Shown: positions 1-11,655 of the stretch, piece by piece
Numbering within the stretch: the stretch's first letter is position 1
Layout of the letters: every line of letters starts with the position of its first letter
Assembly: GCA_008802785.1 (NCBI GenBank)
Contig: VUYT01000002.1
Location: 496,001-560,000, forward strand
Reading direction: 5' to 3'
From: Symmetrospora coprosmae
Taxonomy: Eukaryota > Basidiomycota > Cystobasidiomycetes > Symmetrosporaceae
DNA length: 64,000 nt
The notes under the pieces: model-generated
Database searches by the model: none
What the model saw: only the letters and a program-made list of their open reading frames with translations
What the model was told of the DNA's origin: nothing
Made by a program: the position numbers and the translations under genes

Positions 1-3000
1 CGCGCCTCGAGATCTGCAGCCAAAAGGACAAGAACACGAGTCAGTCCACGCTCATCCGTGCGCAAGATCGTAGGCTCGGTTACAGCCCACCTTGTTCGAG
101 TGGAGCAGCAGCGCGGGCGTCGTGGTGGTTCTGATCGGAGGAGGACAAGCGAACTCGATCAGTAGGGCTCTCTTGTACATCCCGAGCGTGCATCACACGC
201 ACCCCTCCTCGATGTAGCCGAGAATCTTGATGCGGGACTGGCCAATGCCAGAGCCCCGATTGAAAAGAAGGCTCGCGACGGCGGAGGGGTAGCCGTGGAA
301 GGCAAAGATGCTGCAGTCGCCGCCAATGTCAGCGTCGGAGCCGTGCACCGAGGAATCAGAGGTTTAGAAAGCCTACACAGGCTTGTCCTTGGTGAAGATG
401 CCATCAAAGGCGGGGCCGTCCAAGGCGTGCGGGTGCGAGCCGGGAGGAGCGAGGACGAGGAGATCGACGACATTGACGACTCGGATGCGGAGATTGGGCG
501 CATCCTTCTTGAGCAGCTTGACGGCGTGCAACGCCTCCTGAGTTACCTCGACACCGGAGCTGCAGATGACCACGTCCGGGTCCACGCCGTCAAACGTCGA
601 GTACTGCTTCCAGACCGAGACACCGGCGAGACAGTGCTTCTCGGCATCGTCGGGGCTGAGCCAGTTGGTTCCCGGCGACTTGGACCCGACAATCAGGTTG
701 ACGTAGCCGGTCGAGCGGAGGCAGTGCGCCATGCACGAGACGGCCGTGTTGGCGTCGGGCGGGAGGTACACCCTGACCATGTTGTGGGGCAGGTTGAGCA
801 GGCTGTTGATCAGACCGGGCGCCTGATGCGAGTAGCCATTGTGCTCCTGTCGCCACAATGTAGACGTCTCGACATAGTTGAGCGAGGCCATGGGCTTCCT
901 CCAATTGGTGTCAGCAAGCGCGACCTTGACGAACTTGGCATACTGCTCGATCATCTGTAGCAGTGCGTTGCTGAGCAGGTCAGCGGGACGGAGCGATACA
1001 CGAGAGGCACAGGACCGGCACGCACGGTCGTGACAATGCCCAGGAAGGCTTCGTACGAAGGGAAGAGACCAGTGCGTCCAGTGAGGGTGTAGCCCTGCAG
1101 GAAGCCCTGCAGGGTGTGCTCAGAGAGCATCTCGATGACACGACCGCCCTTGTTGGCCGTCTCCGGGTCCCACTGCAGATTGCGCGTGGTCTTGTCAAAG
1201 ACGGCATCGAGCTTGTTGGAACGGAGCTCGTCCGGCGAAAAGATGCGGAACGTCTTGGGCTGTTGGTAGCGGATCGCAGGAAGTACGTCAGCTGCTAAAT
1301 ACCCGTACGTGCTGGCTTCAGGAGTGCGATACTCACGTTCCTCTCCACCACGGCAGTGAGGTATTTGCCGACCTGCTTCATGGGCGACTGCTCGTCGTCC
1401 TTCTTGCTCGAGAACTCTCGCCAGTCCGGGCAGTCGAGCTTCTGGTAATTGTCGTAAGCGAGCTTGAGCTGGCCGAGGCGCTTGTTGGAGTCCTTGGGCA
1501 GAATGGCAGTGACCTCGGGTCGAATGACCGAGCTGGTGCTCGAGACATCAAACAGCTCGGCAGGCGAGTAGCTGTCGAGCCAGTCCTGAAGCTGAGCGAA
1601 TTGCTCCGAATCGGTCCTCGCGTCGGGTAGAGGGACCTGGTCTGTTTATTGAGTGTGCGTCAGCCGATGAGACGGGCTTCGGCATGATGGGCCTCGACTC
1701 ACGCGCGCGGAAGCTGTTGACGACGGGCAGGCCGCCGACAAACTTTGGCCCTGTCCAGCCCTTGGGCGTGCGGAGGAAGATCATCGGCCATCTGGGCTTG
1801 GTGATGGGGTTTCCGGACCGCGCGGCCGCCTGAATTCTGCGAATCTCGTCGACCGACCACTTCATCGTGGCGGCGAGGTTGACCTGGAGCTTGTGGTCGA
1901 GCTCGTCTGAAGGATTTGCGCAATCTCCGTAGTCTACGATCGCACACTGGTAGCCGTACCCGGTGAACAGCGCCATGATCTCCTTGTCGTCGGCAGTGCC
2001 CATCAGGGTGCGCTCCGAGATTTTGAAGCCATTGGCGTGCAGGATCGGCAGCACTGCGCCAGACTCGGCGGGGTCGATGAACTTGTGCGAGTGCCAAGCG
2101 GTGGCAGTGGCTGCGAGTACGACAGTGGTGTCAGACCTCTACCACTCTCATCAAACGGACGACGCGAGCACTCACGGCCAGTCTCGCTCTCTCCGTCACC
2201 GATCATCGCGACTGTAATGAGGTCCGGGTTGTCCATGACGGATCCGTACGCGACAGCAAGGGCGTAGCCGAGCTCTCCACCCTCATGGATCTGTCCAGGT
2301 GTTTCTGCATTGATGTGCGACGGGAAGCCGCCAGGGAGCGAGAAGGCCTTGATGAACTTGTCGAGACCTTTCTTGGAGAGGTCGTACTCGGGGTAGAAGC
2401 GCGTCATGCTGCCCTCGAGGTACAGGCCAGACAGAACACCAGGCGCACCGTGGCCTGGACCCCAGACGACCGTCATCTGGGTGTCAAAGTCGCGGATCAG
2501 GCGGTTGACGTGTGCCTGGACCAGACTCAAACCTGGGCAGGTCCCCTATAGCGTGGTAAGGCAATGTCAGGGTTGGCCAAGGTATCTGTATAAGGCTAGT
2601 TAGCCTACCCAGTGGCCGAGCAGACGCCTGTGGAGGCAGGAGATGCAGTCGGGCAGGTCAGCATTCGCCACTGACCTATTTCCCGTCAGTGATGGCACGC
2701 GCACTTCTTGATCATGTCCTGCTTGAGCTCCTTCTTTGCGTCTAGAGGACCCTGTGTGAGGAAGATCATGGCGGCGGCTAACCAGTTGCTGGCTCGCCTG
2801 TGTACCAAGGAAACAGAGTCAGCTTCGTCAAAACGTGTGTGCCTGGAGAAGGCTACGACGAGCCAGCGTGCCCATGCAACAGCGGCACGCACTGGTAGAT
2901 GACGCTGCGTAGGAGACGAGAGGGTATGAATCAGTTTCTGCGTTGGCTGCACAGCTCCCTCGAGCAGGTTGCTGATCCTCACAGGTCATTGATGATCTCC

Positions 3001-3237
3001 TGAGTGGTGTCGGCTGCATAGTCGCTGAGGAGGATCTTGGGCGCGAGGTCCTCGATGATGTTGTCTGGCAGCGAGGACGGACGCGGCTCTGTGACGCCCT
3101 CTGCTTGTCCTGTGGCAGTCGCAGTCATGATACCGGGCGTATGAGGTAAGCTCGCATCCGAGGTCACGGAGGCAGCGGGAGCGGAGCAGGAGCGGAGTCG
3201 CAGCAGGAGGAGGAAGCTCACCCTGCTCTTTCGACAT
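1..3237 (-). CDS. Phosphoketolase (xylulose-5-P/fructose-6-P), 3' end beyond the window
   Basis: Thiamine-diphosphate enzyme that splits xylulose-5-P (or fructose-6-P) with phosphate into acetyl-phosphate and an aldose phosphate. Both family signatures are present: EGGELGY, and GDGESETGP completed across an intron near 2180-2100. The N-terminal domain includes GHWGTCPGL, HVNRLIRDFD and VVWGPGHGAPGV. The C-terminal domain includes WRQEHNGYSHQ, VRVYLPPDANT, FAFHGYPSAV and EEGTTTTP. The start at 3237 is chosen because MSKEQ joins, through an intron ending 'gccacag', to a reading frame that runs on into the catalytic domain. At least nine short introns are needed. The coding sequence runs off the left edge after HSNK, so only the last part of the C-terminal domain is missing. 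The upstream neighbour is transcribed in the same direction. The family assignment is firm; some intron borders between 960 and 1550 are not fully resolved. Confidence 0.93.
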
Positions 3238-3682
3238 GGCGTGTGCAGATGGAGAGTGGGGAGTGTAGTACTTTGTGCAGTGCAAAAGTAGTTAGCTGCG
3301 GTGGTGCAGAGGCAAGAGTGACTGACGGCTTGCTCTCGTATTTCAAGAACCCGGCTGGATGCGCCCTTTCGTCATTCTCGTGCGCGTGGGACAGCAGATC
3401 CCGACACGGACCAGACAGGCACATCCTGACAAACATCCGACTCGCAAAGACGCAGCTCTGGAACAGACATTCGCGAAGGTAGTGGCATCATCTCGCAGCT
3501 CACATCGTATGACACGCCACCATCGTGCGCTCGGACAGGCGAGGGACCCGGCCGCAGATTTACATCTACATACAGGGTGCCGACCGACATACCCAATCTA
3601 CTCATTACTCTCCGTTGGGATCTCTGCCAGCTGCCAGCTTCCAGCGCAGACCCAGTCAAACTTACAATCACGGCCTTTGAGC
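3238..3682. other. Intergenic, probable phosphoketolase promoter
   Basis: About 445 bp between the phosphoketolase start and the 3' end of the F-box-like gene, both on the minus strand. Open frames here have no recognisable domain and no continuity with the neighbours. I see no RNA gene or repeat. Confidence 0.4.
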
Positions 3683-4762
3683 TTATACGCAGTAGAAATG
3701 GCACAAAGGCGAGGTCCAGCAGGCACTCGCCCGCTCCTTCTGCTCGTTCTTGCCCGAGGCTCCCATGTAGATGCCCTGACATCCGTCCCGTCCGGGCCAT
3801 TCCTGGTGTCCGCTGGTACCTGTACCCCAGTACGAGACTGTCTTGAGGTCGGGTAGCCAGGTAGGATCGTGGAGTAGTTCGACGAGTCGATTCGTGGACG
3901 TGCGCACTCGGAGATGGCAGATGGATGGAGGAAGCCGCTCCAGTGTATGGTCATCAATTGAGTGTATGTTGAGGAGGTGCAGCGAAGTCAAAGGCGTCAG
4001 AGCGGCGAGCCAGCTCGTGCCACCGCGGGGGTCGTGCAATGCGATGCAGAGGGCGTGAATGGCTGAGCCCAGATATGCGATGTAGTGCTGACCAGCGCTT
4101 CCCAGGAACCACGCGCCAACGTAGGTAAGCTGTCTTGATCCCTCCGGTCTTCCGAGATATGCTTCCAGCCAGCCTGGCTCGCAAAGCCCAGTGCGCGGAC
4201 GGATCTACTATGGTCAAATGATCGAGGTGCGCGAAGAGCGGTAGAAGCGGATCTCCTGAGATTGGAAGATCAGCGGTGCTGCATTGCATGTTGAGCTCGA
4301 GGGTTGCGAGGTTGGGCATCGCTCGAAGCAGGTTCGACCAGATTGGGTACCTCGTCTCGTCAAAGCCGACTGTCGCGCACCTAATGGCTCCATAACGGGA
4401 GCATGCTCAGGTAGCAGGAGGAGAGGGAGGAAGTGGGCATGGCGAGTGGTTGCTGTATGGTGAGAGGCTCTGACAAAACGGAATAGGAGAGGCGTGACCA
4501 CGTCTCGGAATGTCGTGTTGACGCGCCGCAGCTTGCCCCAGCAGCGGCGACAGTGTCGCGAATCTGTTATGTGCACATCCGTAGGATCGTAGCAGGCGCT
4601 GTTGACAATGGATTCGACGAGCTCGAGGACGTTGAAGACGCGCTGCGCAGCGCTCTGCAGGCCACTGCAAACGGATTGCAATCCGTGCGGGCCAGGCAGG
4701 ATCAGCGCAAGGAGCAGGCGGCGAGCCAAGGAACATTCATATAAGTGCTGACCTGACGGCAT
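3683..4762 (-). CDS. F-box/LRR-like protein, hypothetical
   Basis: Unnamed protein with the usual look of fungal F-box/LRR proteins. An N-terminal segment (VFNVLELVESIV, then LRRVNTTFRDVVTPLLF, about 4650-4470) resembles an F-box helix bundle. Leucine-rich stretches follow: MPNLATLELNMQ, LFAHLDHLTI, then LTSLHLLNIHSID and LKTVSYWGTG. Frame changes near 4420 and 4200-4140 are best explained by two short introns; the second can run from 'gtagat' to 'aagacag' and joins HLTI to LTYVGAWFLG. If it is an F-box protein it would bind Skp1 in an SCF ubiquitin ligase, with the repeats selecting substrate; that is inference. The start at 4762 is uncertain, because the first 30 codons look less coding-like. 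No close family is recognised. Confidence 0.5.
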
Positions 4763-5171
4763 GTTGATCAGTCGCCATCGTGCTGTCGCCGCTTGCTGTC
4801 CATCTGTGGTTGCAACTCGAAGCAGTCAAGACGCGAAGGGGCGAGCACGACCGCTCATCTCTGGTCAACTCTCCTGCGACAGGCGAATGCACTGACATGG
4901 CATAGCATGCATGGGGCAGGCCTGCATGGATGCAGGCACTTACGAATGGCAGACGTCGTCTCCACGATTCTCGCCAGACCAAACCAGTGTGCTGCTTGAA
5001 CCCTGCTGACAGGTGCCGCCATGCCGACCCGAGCTCGCCATAATCGCACAAAGGGCAGTCATCCTCGCACGAGACTAACAGCTGATGAGCGAGGCCTACC
5101 TCTATCTGTATGTTACACTCACTCTTCTTCACTGAGTGTGCGTCCAGTCCAGGTCCATCTACACCTCGATC
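4763..5171. promoter_or_regulatory. Divergent intergenic region
   Basis: About 410 bp between a minus-strand and a plus-strand gene start, so it should hold both promoters. A perfect 8-bp inverted repeat with a 2-bp loop (gcctgcat-gg-atgcaggc) lies at 4920-4937 and may be chance. No gene is seen. Confidence 0.35.
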
Positions 5172-6111
5172 ATGGCCACGCTCGCCGTCCTCCCATCCAG
5201 TCCGCTCAAGACCGCTGCCGAACAGCAGCAGCTGGAGCAATTCACCAGCCAGACCCTCGCAACACGCTATGTCATCCCACCGCTCCTCTCTCGCCTACCA
5301 GCAGCGCTCGTCGCCTCGCCAGGCCAGCATCCAACGCCCGTCCCCATCTCGGCACTCGAGCAGGCGAACCGCGTCGGCCACACCGAATCTCGCCTGCCGG
5401 ACATTGACACAGCCAGCTTGGCACTACACTACGCGCTGCATAGCTTCAGGGTCATGGACACCGAGCGGTATGCTGCTATGCCCTACAAGGACGCCTTCAA
5501 CTGGGACGAGCTCCACCTTCCGCAGGAGCTTGAAAGGGAATGGTGAGTGAGAGCGGGTACCGACTGCTTGTTGTCGCCAATCTAGTCGTCGTGCTGAAGT
5601 GCTGCTGCACTTTCACAATCCACGCACAGGTACATCGTTGCGTTTCGCAGCGCCCGGCGGAAGGACGCGCCTATCGAAGCCACCGAGTCACTTTACCAAG
5701 CCGACCGCGATGCACACGAGGAGGCTGTCACTGCCGGCGGCCTTCTGATGTACTGGTGCGTAGACAGACCCTTAATCTCGGCTGCGTTCGCTGACATGGG
5801 CCCCATGCACTCCCGTCCCAGGTACGGAGCCCCGAATGCAGCAGGCGAGAATCTGGCAACTTGCATCTGGCAGAGCCGCCAGCACGCCATGTGGGCGAAC
5901 CGTAATCCAAAGCACGCCATTGCGGCTCGACTCGCAGCAGTCAGTCTTAGCCTGTCTCAGGATGTGTGTACCCTTGGCACTAACGCCTTCGCTACCTTCA
6001 CTGCAGGTCACGTACGAGACGTACGCTCTCGAGCGGTACATCCTGCGCAAGGTGAAGGGCGAGACGCACATCACCGTTGAGGAATGGCATGGCGGAGATG
6101 TGGGCTTCTGA
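5172..6111 (+). CDS. UPF0643-like conserved fungal protein
   Basis: Four exons fit exactly: 5172-5542, 5630-5755, 5822-5939 and 6007-6111, all with GT-AG introns, giving 239 residues. The start is the first ATG of the open exon (MATLAVLPSS). Recognisable segments are HSFRVMDTERYAAM, WYIVAFRSARRK, WYGAPNAAGENLATCIWQSR and YETYALERYILRKVKGE. The pattern of a tryptophan-containing CIWxSR block followed by a YxLERY block near the C terminus matches my recollection of the fungal UPF0643 family, for which I know no biochemical function. No signal peptide or membrane segment is visible. The gene is convergent with arrestin-like gene A, with only 78 bp between the stops, so the 3' UTRs probably overlap. 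Confidence 0.8.
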
Positions 6112-6189
6112 TGTGTTGTATAGGGGCCTGGCCGCCCCCCTTTGCTGGCATTCTCCGCAACCTCTGTAGCATAGCAACAGCTCTCGTCT

Positions 6190-7859
6190 CTACCGCATGA
6201 GTTCGTCAATGACATCCTGCCCCTGTCTCTCCTCTTCCTGTGCACTGCCTCCTGGCTGATCCGCTGCCAGCTCCTGCTCCCATTTCGTGAGGGGCTGCTG
6301 CCCTGGCACGAAGGTCTCGACCCTGCCTTCCCCGCTTCCACCCAGAAAGTCACCAGAGTCCTTGAGGTCATTCATCCCGTAGACTTTCTCGAGCTCGTGC
6401 TCGCTTACGTATTCCGAGACCATACAGAGACACCCTGGCTTGCTTTTCTCTTGCGGTAGACTGGCTCGCAGGTAATCCGGTAAACCCAGATTCTCCAAGG
6501 TACAGTCGCACTGTTGCCGCGAGAACGGCGACATATGGCGTGTTGGTGATCGACGTAGCGGTCAGCTTGCTAGCCACCTGTGCAACACTGTGAGACAGGT
6601 CTACTGACAGATGAGATGTGCACGTCGTACTTGATTCGCAGCGCCCTTATCTCCCTGGCTTTGACATCCGCACTCGACCGGTATGAGAGTTCGAGAGCCA
6701 AGCTATGCGAAACGCGCACGCCTGTTTCGGACCATGCAGACGTGCTCTGTCTGATAGTGTTGTCGTTGGGTAACCGCATGTTGCGCGTGAGCTGGAAGGC
6801 TTCGCCCTTTCTGAGATGCGTGGGAACGCTCTCTGCTGGTGCGATTCGGTCGGCTGACGTTGAAGGACCGAAGGTACGTGCTAAGCCCTGTCGCTCTTGG
6901 GCAAGGGTCCATATTTTGATGGAGAAGGGCGGACGTTCTTCAACAGGCGCATCGGCTTGCGCGAGGTTGCGCAGTTGAACGTTTTGAACAAGGATGACTG
7001 CAACGTCGACGATCTCGCAGTCCTCTGCCATTTCCGGCAGGGCAAGTGAGAGGCGTAGGAACCCGTAGATGAGGAGGAATCGGGTGAAGAACTGTGCCCG
7101 CAGCGGACCCAGCTCTGGGTGTAGCAGCTCCTCAACTCGGTTGAAGCCCTGTGCGATTCCCCATTCGCCTCTGTTCGTGATCGCCTGCAGGTACACTTCC
7201 GTCTCCTCAACAAGAGCGCTGCCGAAAAGTCCACAGCCATGCGCGGTGACGCGGATCTTGTGCTTCGTCCGGGCGCGCACGTTGCCACCGTGGGGAGCGT
7301 TCCCTTCCTTGCGGACGTCCGCCTGGAATTCACCGAGCCGTTCGACTGGCCTGGACAGTCACGAGGTCAGTGGACTCCAGCTTGCGTTCGGACAGCAAGA
7401 GACCCGCGGTGGCTTGGCTCACGCTGTGTTGGCGGGAGCGATGAAGCTCCAGGCGAACGTGTGCTGCCCTTTGCTCAGTGTGCTGGAGTCCTCGCATGGG
7501 TTGATGGTCAATTTGCGCTGGATCGTAGGGTATGCCACGTACTTGCCGTGGACTGTCATGGTTTGTGTGCCGATCTATGGCTCCGGAGGAGGTGCAGATG
7601 GAATCAGGGGAGCAGAGGAGACTCAGAACGGATGCCGCGAAGTCTGAGATGGGCGCCCGTCGGAAGCGCGGCAGAGAGAAGGCCAGCGTACGAATTCGAC
7701 ATCGATGCGCTTGACCTGCTTCGCAGCAGCAAGGGTGAGTGTCACATTGCCGTCAATGACCGTGTCGTCGGCAGGCCCCGAAGCCGGGTCAGTCGGCTTG
7801 AGGAACCAAAGAACATATCGCGGCTTGATCTGGAGGGAGGTGCTCGAAGAGCCGACCAT
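6190..7859 (-). CDS. Arrestin-like protein, copy A
   Basis: Arrestin-fold protein of 460 residues from four exons (7859-7692, 7574-7423, 7350-6609, 6510-6190), all in frame. The N-terminal arrestin domain holds DTVIDGNVTLTL and KQVKRIDVEF, then FAWSFIAPAN and the HGGNVRARTKHKIRV strand. The C-terminal domain has LGPLRAQFFTRFLL and CEIVDVAVILVQ. After the last intron comes the module shared by all four copies: CDC, LPDY, CLC, YGMND, TKWE, ending DELMR. Alpha-arrestins are adaptors that bring Rsp5/NEDD4-type ubiquitin ligases to membrane proteins; the LPxY motif is a plausible ligase-binding site. That role is inferred from the family. It is closest to copy C in exon structure and tail. Confidence 0.85.
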
Positions 7860-8166
7860 ACGGGCGCAAGCGCGAGGGGGAGATGGATAGGCAGAGCTAC
7901 GAAGTTGAATGGACGGGAGTCACTGAGTGACTCGGAGAAAGCGGAGGAGGATCATCGGCACGTGCTGTACTGTGCGCACCCCACCGTGACCCTCCGAGAT
8001 GGACTCCTGGATCCTCCGGCGATATCATTGTTCACAACGGGGCTCGTGTTTACATTGCAGGCGAATGAGAAGCTGCTACCTGATGTATAACGACATAGCT
8101 GACCAACCTGCGACGCCGCCTTGGGCAGGCTCGGATCTTCTCTGATGCTACGAATGCCTCCTGATA
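7860..8166. promoter_or_regulatory. Spacer between arrestin-like genes A and B
   Basis: 307 bp between the start of copy A and the stop of copy B, both minus strand. It would hold the terminator of B and the promoter of A. I see no coding exon, although an unrelated frame stays open across part of it. Confidence 0.35.
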
Positions 8167-9793
8167 CTATCGCATCAGCTCCGAAATGACGTCCCGCCCG
8201 CCTCCACTCTCTCCCTTCGTGGCTTCTGCCAGTTTCTGTGCTTGCGCTTCCTCTTCCTCCCATTTGGTCCGCCTCTCTATTCCTGGCGCCCCCGCATCCC
8301 CGCCTTCATCCTCCTTGTAGTCGCTCAAGCCGTAGATGGCGTTGATGAGGGGATCCTTGTGTGTCCTAGAGCACAAGCAGTCGCGCGGGTACGTCACCTT
8401 CCACTTTCTTGCGTAGGATGAGCTTGCCGAGCCGCTCGCCACCGGCCCGCCTTTGCCCTTCGCGTCCGATACCTCATTGCTCGGGTCTCCCTCTTCGTAA
8501 TCTGGTAGCTGTGCATTCTCGATACCGCAATCGCAGCTCGATATTTTCGCTGGAAAGGCGATCCTGAGCTCCTTTGTCTCGCCCTCCTTAACGCCGTTTC
8601 CGCTCTGACTCCATAGCGCTGTATACCGCACATGCACCGCCAAAGTGTGCGACATACGGATGCCAGTATTGGTGAAGTCGTGAGTGGAAGGTCGGATGTA
8701 GTTGTCATTTAGCAGCCGGACAACCCTGACGAGCTTGAAGTCCTCGCCCTTCTGTAGCTCCACGGGACCCTGCTTGCCGCCGCCACTGCTACTGCTGCCG
8801 TTGGCCTTTCCCTTGCCTTTCACATCGACCTCTTCATTTCGTAGACGCCATAGTGGTACAGACCATGGCCGGCACTCCTCCTTTACCGAAGGCTGTTCCG
8901 GGTGCTGCAGACTCGCGCGCTGTGTCAGGACGACGCTGACGTCGTCGATGCGACACATTTCCGGCACCGCAGACAGTGTGAGGGAGAGGCGGAGAAATCC
9001 ATGAATGAGAAGATAGCGCGTGTAGAGGTGAGCGCGAAGCGGACCAAGCGATGGATGGAGGATCTCTTCGAGCTGGTTGAAACCGGTGGCGGGACCGTAC
9101 GGATTTGCATTCGCCTGCAGGCTGAGGAGCTCCTCCGCGACGAGATCTCCACCGAACATTGAGAGTCCGTAAGCAGTTGCCCGGATCCGATGCCGGCATT
9201 CGCCCAGACCAACGCCTCCATGAGGAGCAATCAGATCTTTGTCTGCTTCAGTGCGCTGCGTTATGCTGGGGCCGGCGATACCAAATCGTTCGTAGGGCTG
9301 AAGGCTGAGCGCATCAGCTATGGCATAGAGCACATAGGCTATTAAGCAGCGCACGTACAGCGGTGTTGGCCGGCGCCACGAACACATAGCTGCCAGCACG
9401 CCGAATTCTTCGAACGGGTTCAGGGTGACTTTGCGGTGAAGAGTCGTGTGCTTGATCCACTCTCCTCGGATGCTCATGCGCTGTAGGCCAATCTGCGCGG
9501 TTTGCGAGAGCTGCATGAGTGCGAGCGACTCCGGCCAAAAGTCCCGGAAGACGCACCAACTCGACGTCTATCTGCTTGACCTTCTTCGCGCTTGGCAGCT
9601 GAAGTACAATCTCTCCCTCCACAATCGTGTCCTGATGGCATGCAATCGCAAGCATTAGCTGTCTTGTGGAGTCATGACACATATACGCCTCGAGCGTGCT
9701 GACCCTGCTCGGGCCTTCCCTCGGATCGGACGGATAGAGCCAGTACAGCTCATGGCGGTTGTCGATGCTGAGCGAGGGACTGAAGACGACCAT
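8167..9793 (-). CDS. Arrestin-like protein, copy B (diverged exon 3, last intron lost)
   Basis: Arrestin-like protein of 478 residues from exons 9793-9704, 9631-9557, 9492-9359 and 9304-8167. N-terminal landmarks are DTIVEGEIVLQL and KKVKQIDVEL. The C-terminal domain has LGPLRAHLYTRYLLIHG and CRIDDVSVVLTQ. The shared tail is present as SSCDC, LPDY, CLC, YGLSD and TKWEEEE, ending SELMR. Two oddities: the exon ending at 9359 is 134 nt against 152 nt in A, C and D and its last codons are out of frame with the homologues; and the intron before CDC found in the other copies is cleanly absent. The penultimate intron is 54 bp with no stop in frame, so retaining it would also give an open protein. 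The intron at 9703-9632 is shared with copy D only. Confidence 0.85.
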
Positions 9794-9975
9794 ACTCGCA
9801 GCTGCAGAAGTCCGTTCGTAGAGGTGCCGTAATCAGGACGTCAAGACGCAAGGGACCGGATGTCACCCGTGCCGGATCTCCCCTCCTCAGGGCGCTCTCT
9901 GCCACTTCCCTTCACTCCGAAACAAGACATTAAGCTTACAGATCTGGACGCGCGCCCAGTCCTTCGTCGCTCGCG
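9794..9975. promoter_or_regulatory. Bidirectional promoter between arrestin-like genes B and C
   Basis: 182 bp separate two divergently transcribed paralogues, so both promoters must lie here or overlap the genes. I see no clear TATA box. A shared control region is an inference from spacing. Confidence 0.45.
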
Positions 9976-11540
9976 ATGGGCATCCTGTCCGGCGCATCCG
10001 TAACGATCTCGCCGCGCTATCAGCTCTTCTTCCTAAGACCTCAAGATTCTGGTCTGGGACCGTCCGAGGATACTGTCGTCGATGGCGAGTTGACCCTCAC
10101 TCTTCAAAGCGCGAAGCAGGTTAAGCGGATTGACGTCGAATTGGTGCGCGAGAAGTCTGCTCGCGAGCCTGATCTACATACGAACAACCGCGGCGAGTTG
10201 ACAGAGTCTCGGCTGCTCCCGACCGCAAACGTACAGATAGGACTACAATCTATGACTATCCATGGCAAGTATGTCTCGTATCCTACCTTGCAACACAAGA
10301 TTACCATCGATCTGCTGGACGGGACGGGCACTTTGGATGCTGGTACGCACGCATTCTCCTGGTCTTTCGTAGTACAGGCCACAACAGCGTAAGACACTGC
10401 GCGAAGCGATGCTCCCTGAATGGCGTCAGTCGTTACGATTAAACACCTCTGCTTGTTCCAGACCGCATGACCGCCTTGGAGAATTTGAAGCCGAAGTACC
10501 GCGCATCCCCAGAGATGTCCCTGTTCCGCATGGAGGCTATGTCCGGGCAAAGACGAAGCACAAGGTCCGCGTGACGGCGCCTGGGTGCGGCAACTTCGGC
10601 AGCGATCTCGTTCAAGAGACAGCATTGTGCCTGCAAGCCATCGGGGAGTGGTCACAAGGCTTCAGCCGGGTCGAGGAGCTCCAGCACCCTGTACTGGGCC
10701 CGCTACGAGTGCATCTCTTCACACGGTACCTCCTAGTGGCAGGCTTTTTGAAGCTCACGCTCAACGTGCCTGAGATTGAAGAAGATTGCGAGATCGTCGA
10801 CGTGACCGTCACTGTGGTCCAGCAGGTGCAATTGAGAAATCTCTCCCGGCCGGACATACCGGAAGAGGTGTGCAAGCCGCATGCTTACCAGCTGTGGAGC
10901 CTGGAGGCAGAAAGGATGGCCTCAAAGGAGCCTCGTGCGCCTGGCGGGGAAGGAGATCTGCCGTCTACCCTTCGTAAAGGAGAGGCCTTCCAGCTTGCTC
11001 GGATCTTGCGACTCCCAAGCGACAACGTGATCCGTCAATCGACTCCAATCCACTCGAAAACGGGCATTCGTGTATCGCACACTGTGGCTGCCGCTCTACA
11101 ATACAGGCGCCTCAGCATGCCCGCCGAGACGAAGGAGCTGCGCATCAGATTCGACTGCGCCATTTGTTCGGTGAGCAGATGCATCGCGGCTCGGAGGAGA
11201 CAGGACGCGATCGCGGCTAACACACAAATGCCTTGTCATGAAGTGTGACTGCGTATTCGACAATCTGCAACTACCGGACTACGCACTTGCGCCCCCACCT
11301 AAGGGCAAAGGCAGGGTGGAGTGCCTGTGCGAGCTGTCTGCATTGACCGACAAGGAACGACTGAAATTGTACGGGATGGATGACATGGAGACTGGCGGGC
11401 ATCAGCACGGGACATTTGTGCCTAGACAGCAGCCACCTACGAAGTGGGAGGAGGAGCTGGCGGCGTCTGCGGTTCCAGGAGGTCTGGGCCCGCCTCCTGA
11501 CATTGGAGGACAAGCGGCGATCAACGAGCTCATGCGGTGA
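9976..11540 (+). CDS. Arrestin-like protein, copy C
   Basis: Arrestin-like protein of 441 residues from exons 9976-10143, 10237-10388, 10462-11170 and 11244-11540, all in frame. Landmarks are DTVVDGELTLTL, KQVKRIDVEL, MTIHGKYV, FSWSFVV, HGGYVRAKTKHKVRV, LGPLRVHLFTRYLL and CEIVDVTVTVVQ. The tail after the last intron has CDC, LPDY, CLC, YGMDD, FVPRQQPPTKWEEE and ends NELMR, almost the same as copy A. The first two coding exons have the same lengths as in A (168 and 152 nt). Likely an adaptor for ubiquitination or endocytosis of membrane proteins, by family analogy only. It faces the protease gene tail to tail, 115 bp apart. Confidence 0.86.
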
Positions 11541-11655
11541 TTGATAGGGTTTCATTGGCCTTGACTGCGCTAGTACATACAGATAAACGACTTGCTTTGC
11601 TATTGATACATGATCGAGCAGTCTATATGCACAAGGGCAGTGCTGGTCAGAATAC

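Noticed and set aside
295-960. 221-codon open frame on the plus strand
   Set aside because: Antisense to clear phosphoketolase coding sequence; GC-rich coding DNA often leaves the opposite strand open.
9314-9793. Reading copy B as a broken pseudogene
   Set aside because: The spliced frame is open from start to stop, all shared motifs are present and the splice shift restores the frame.
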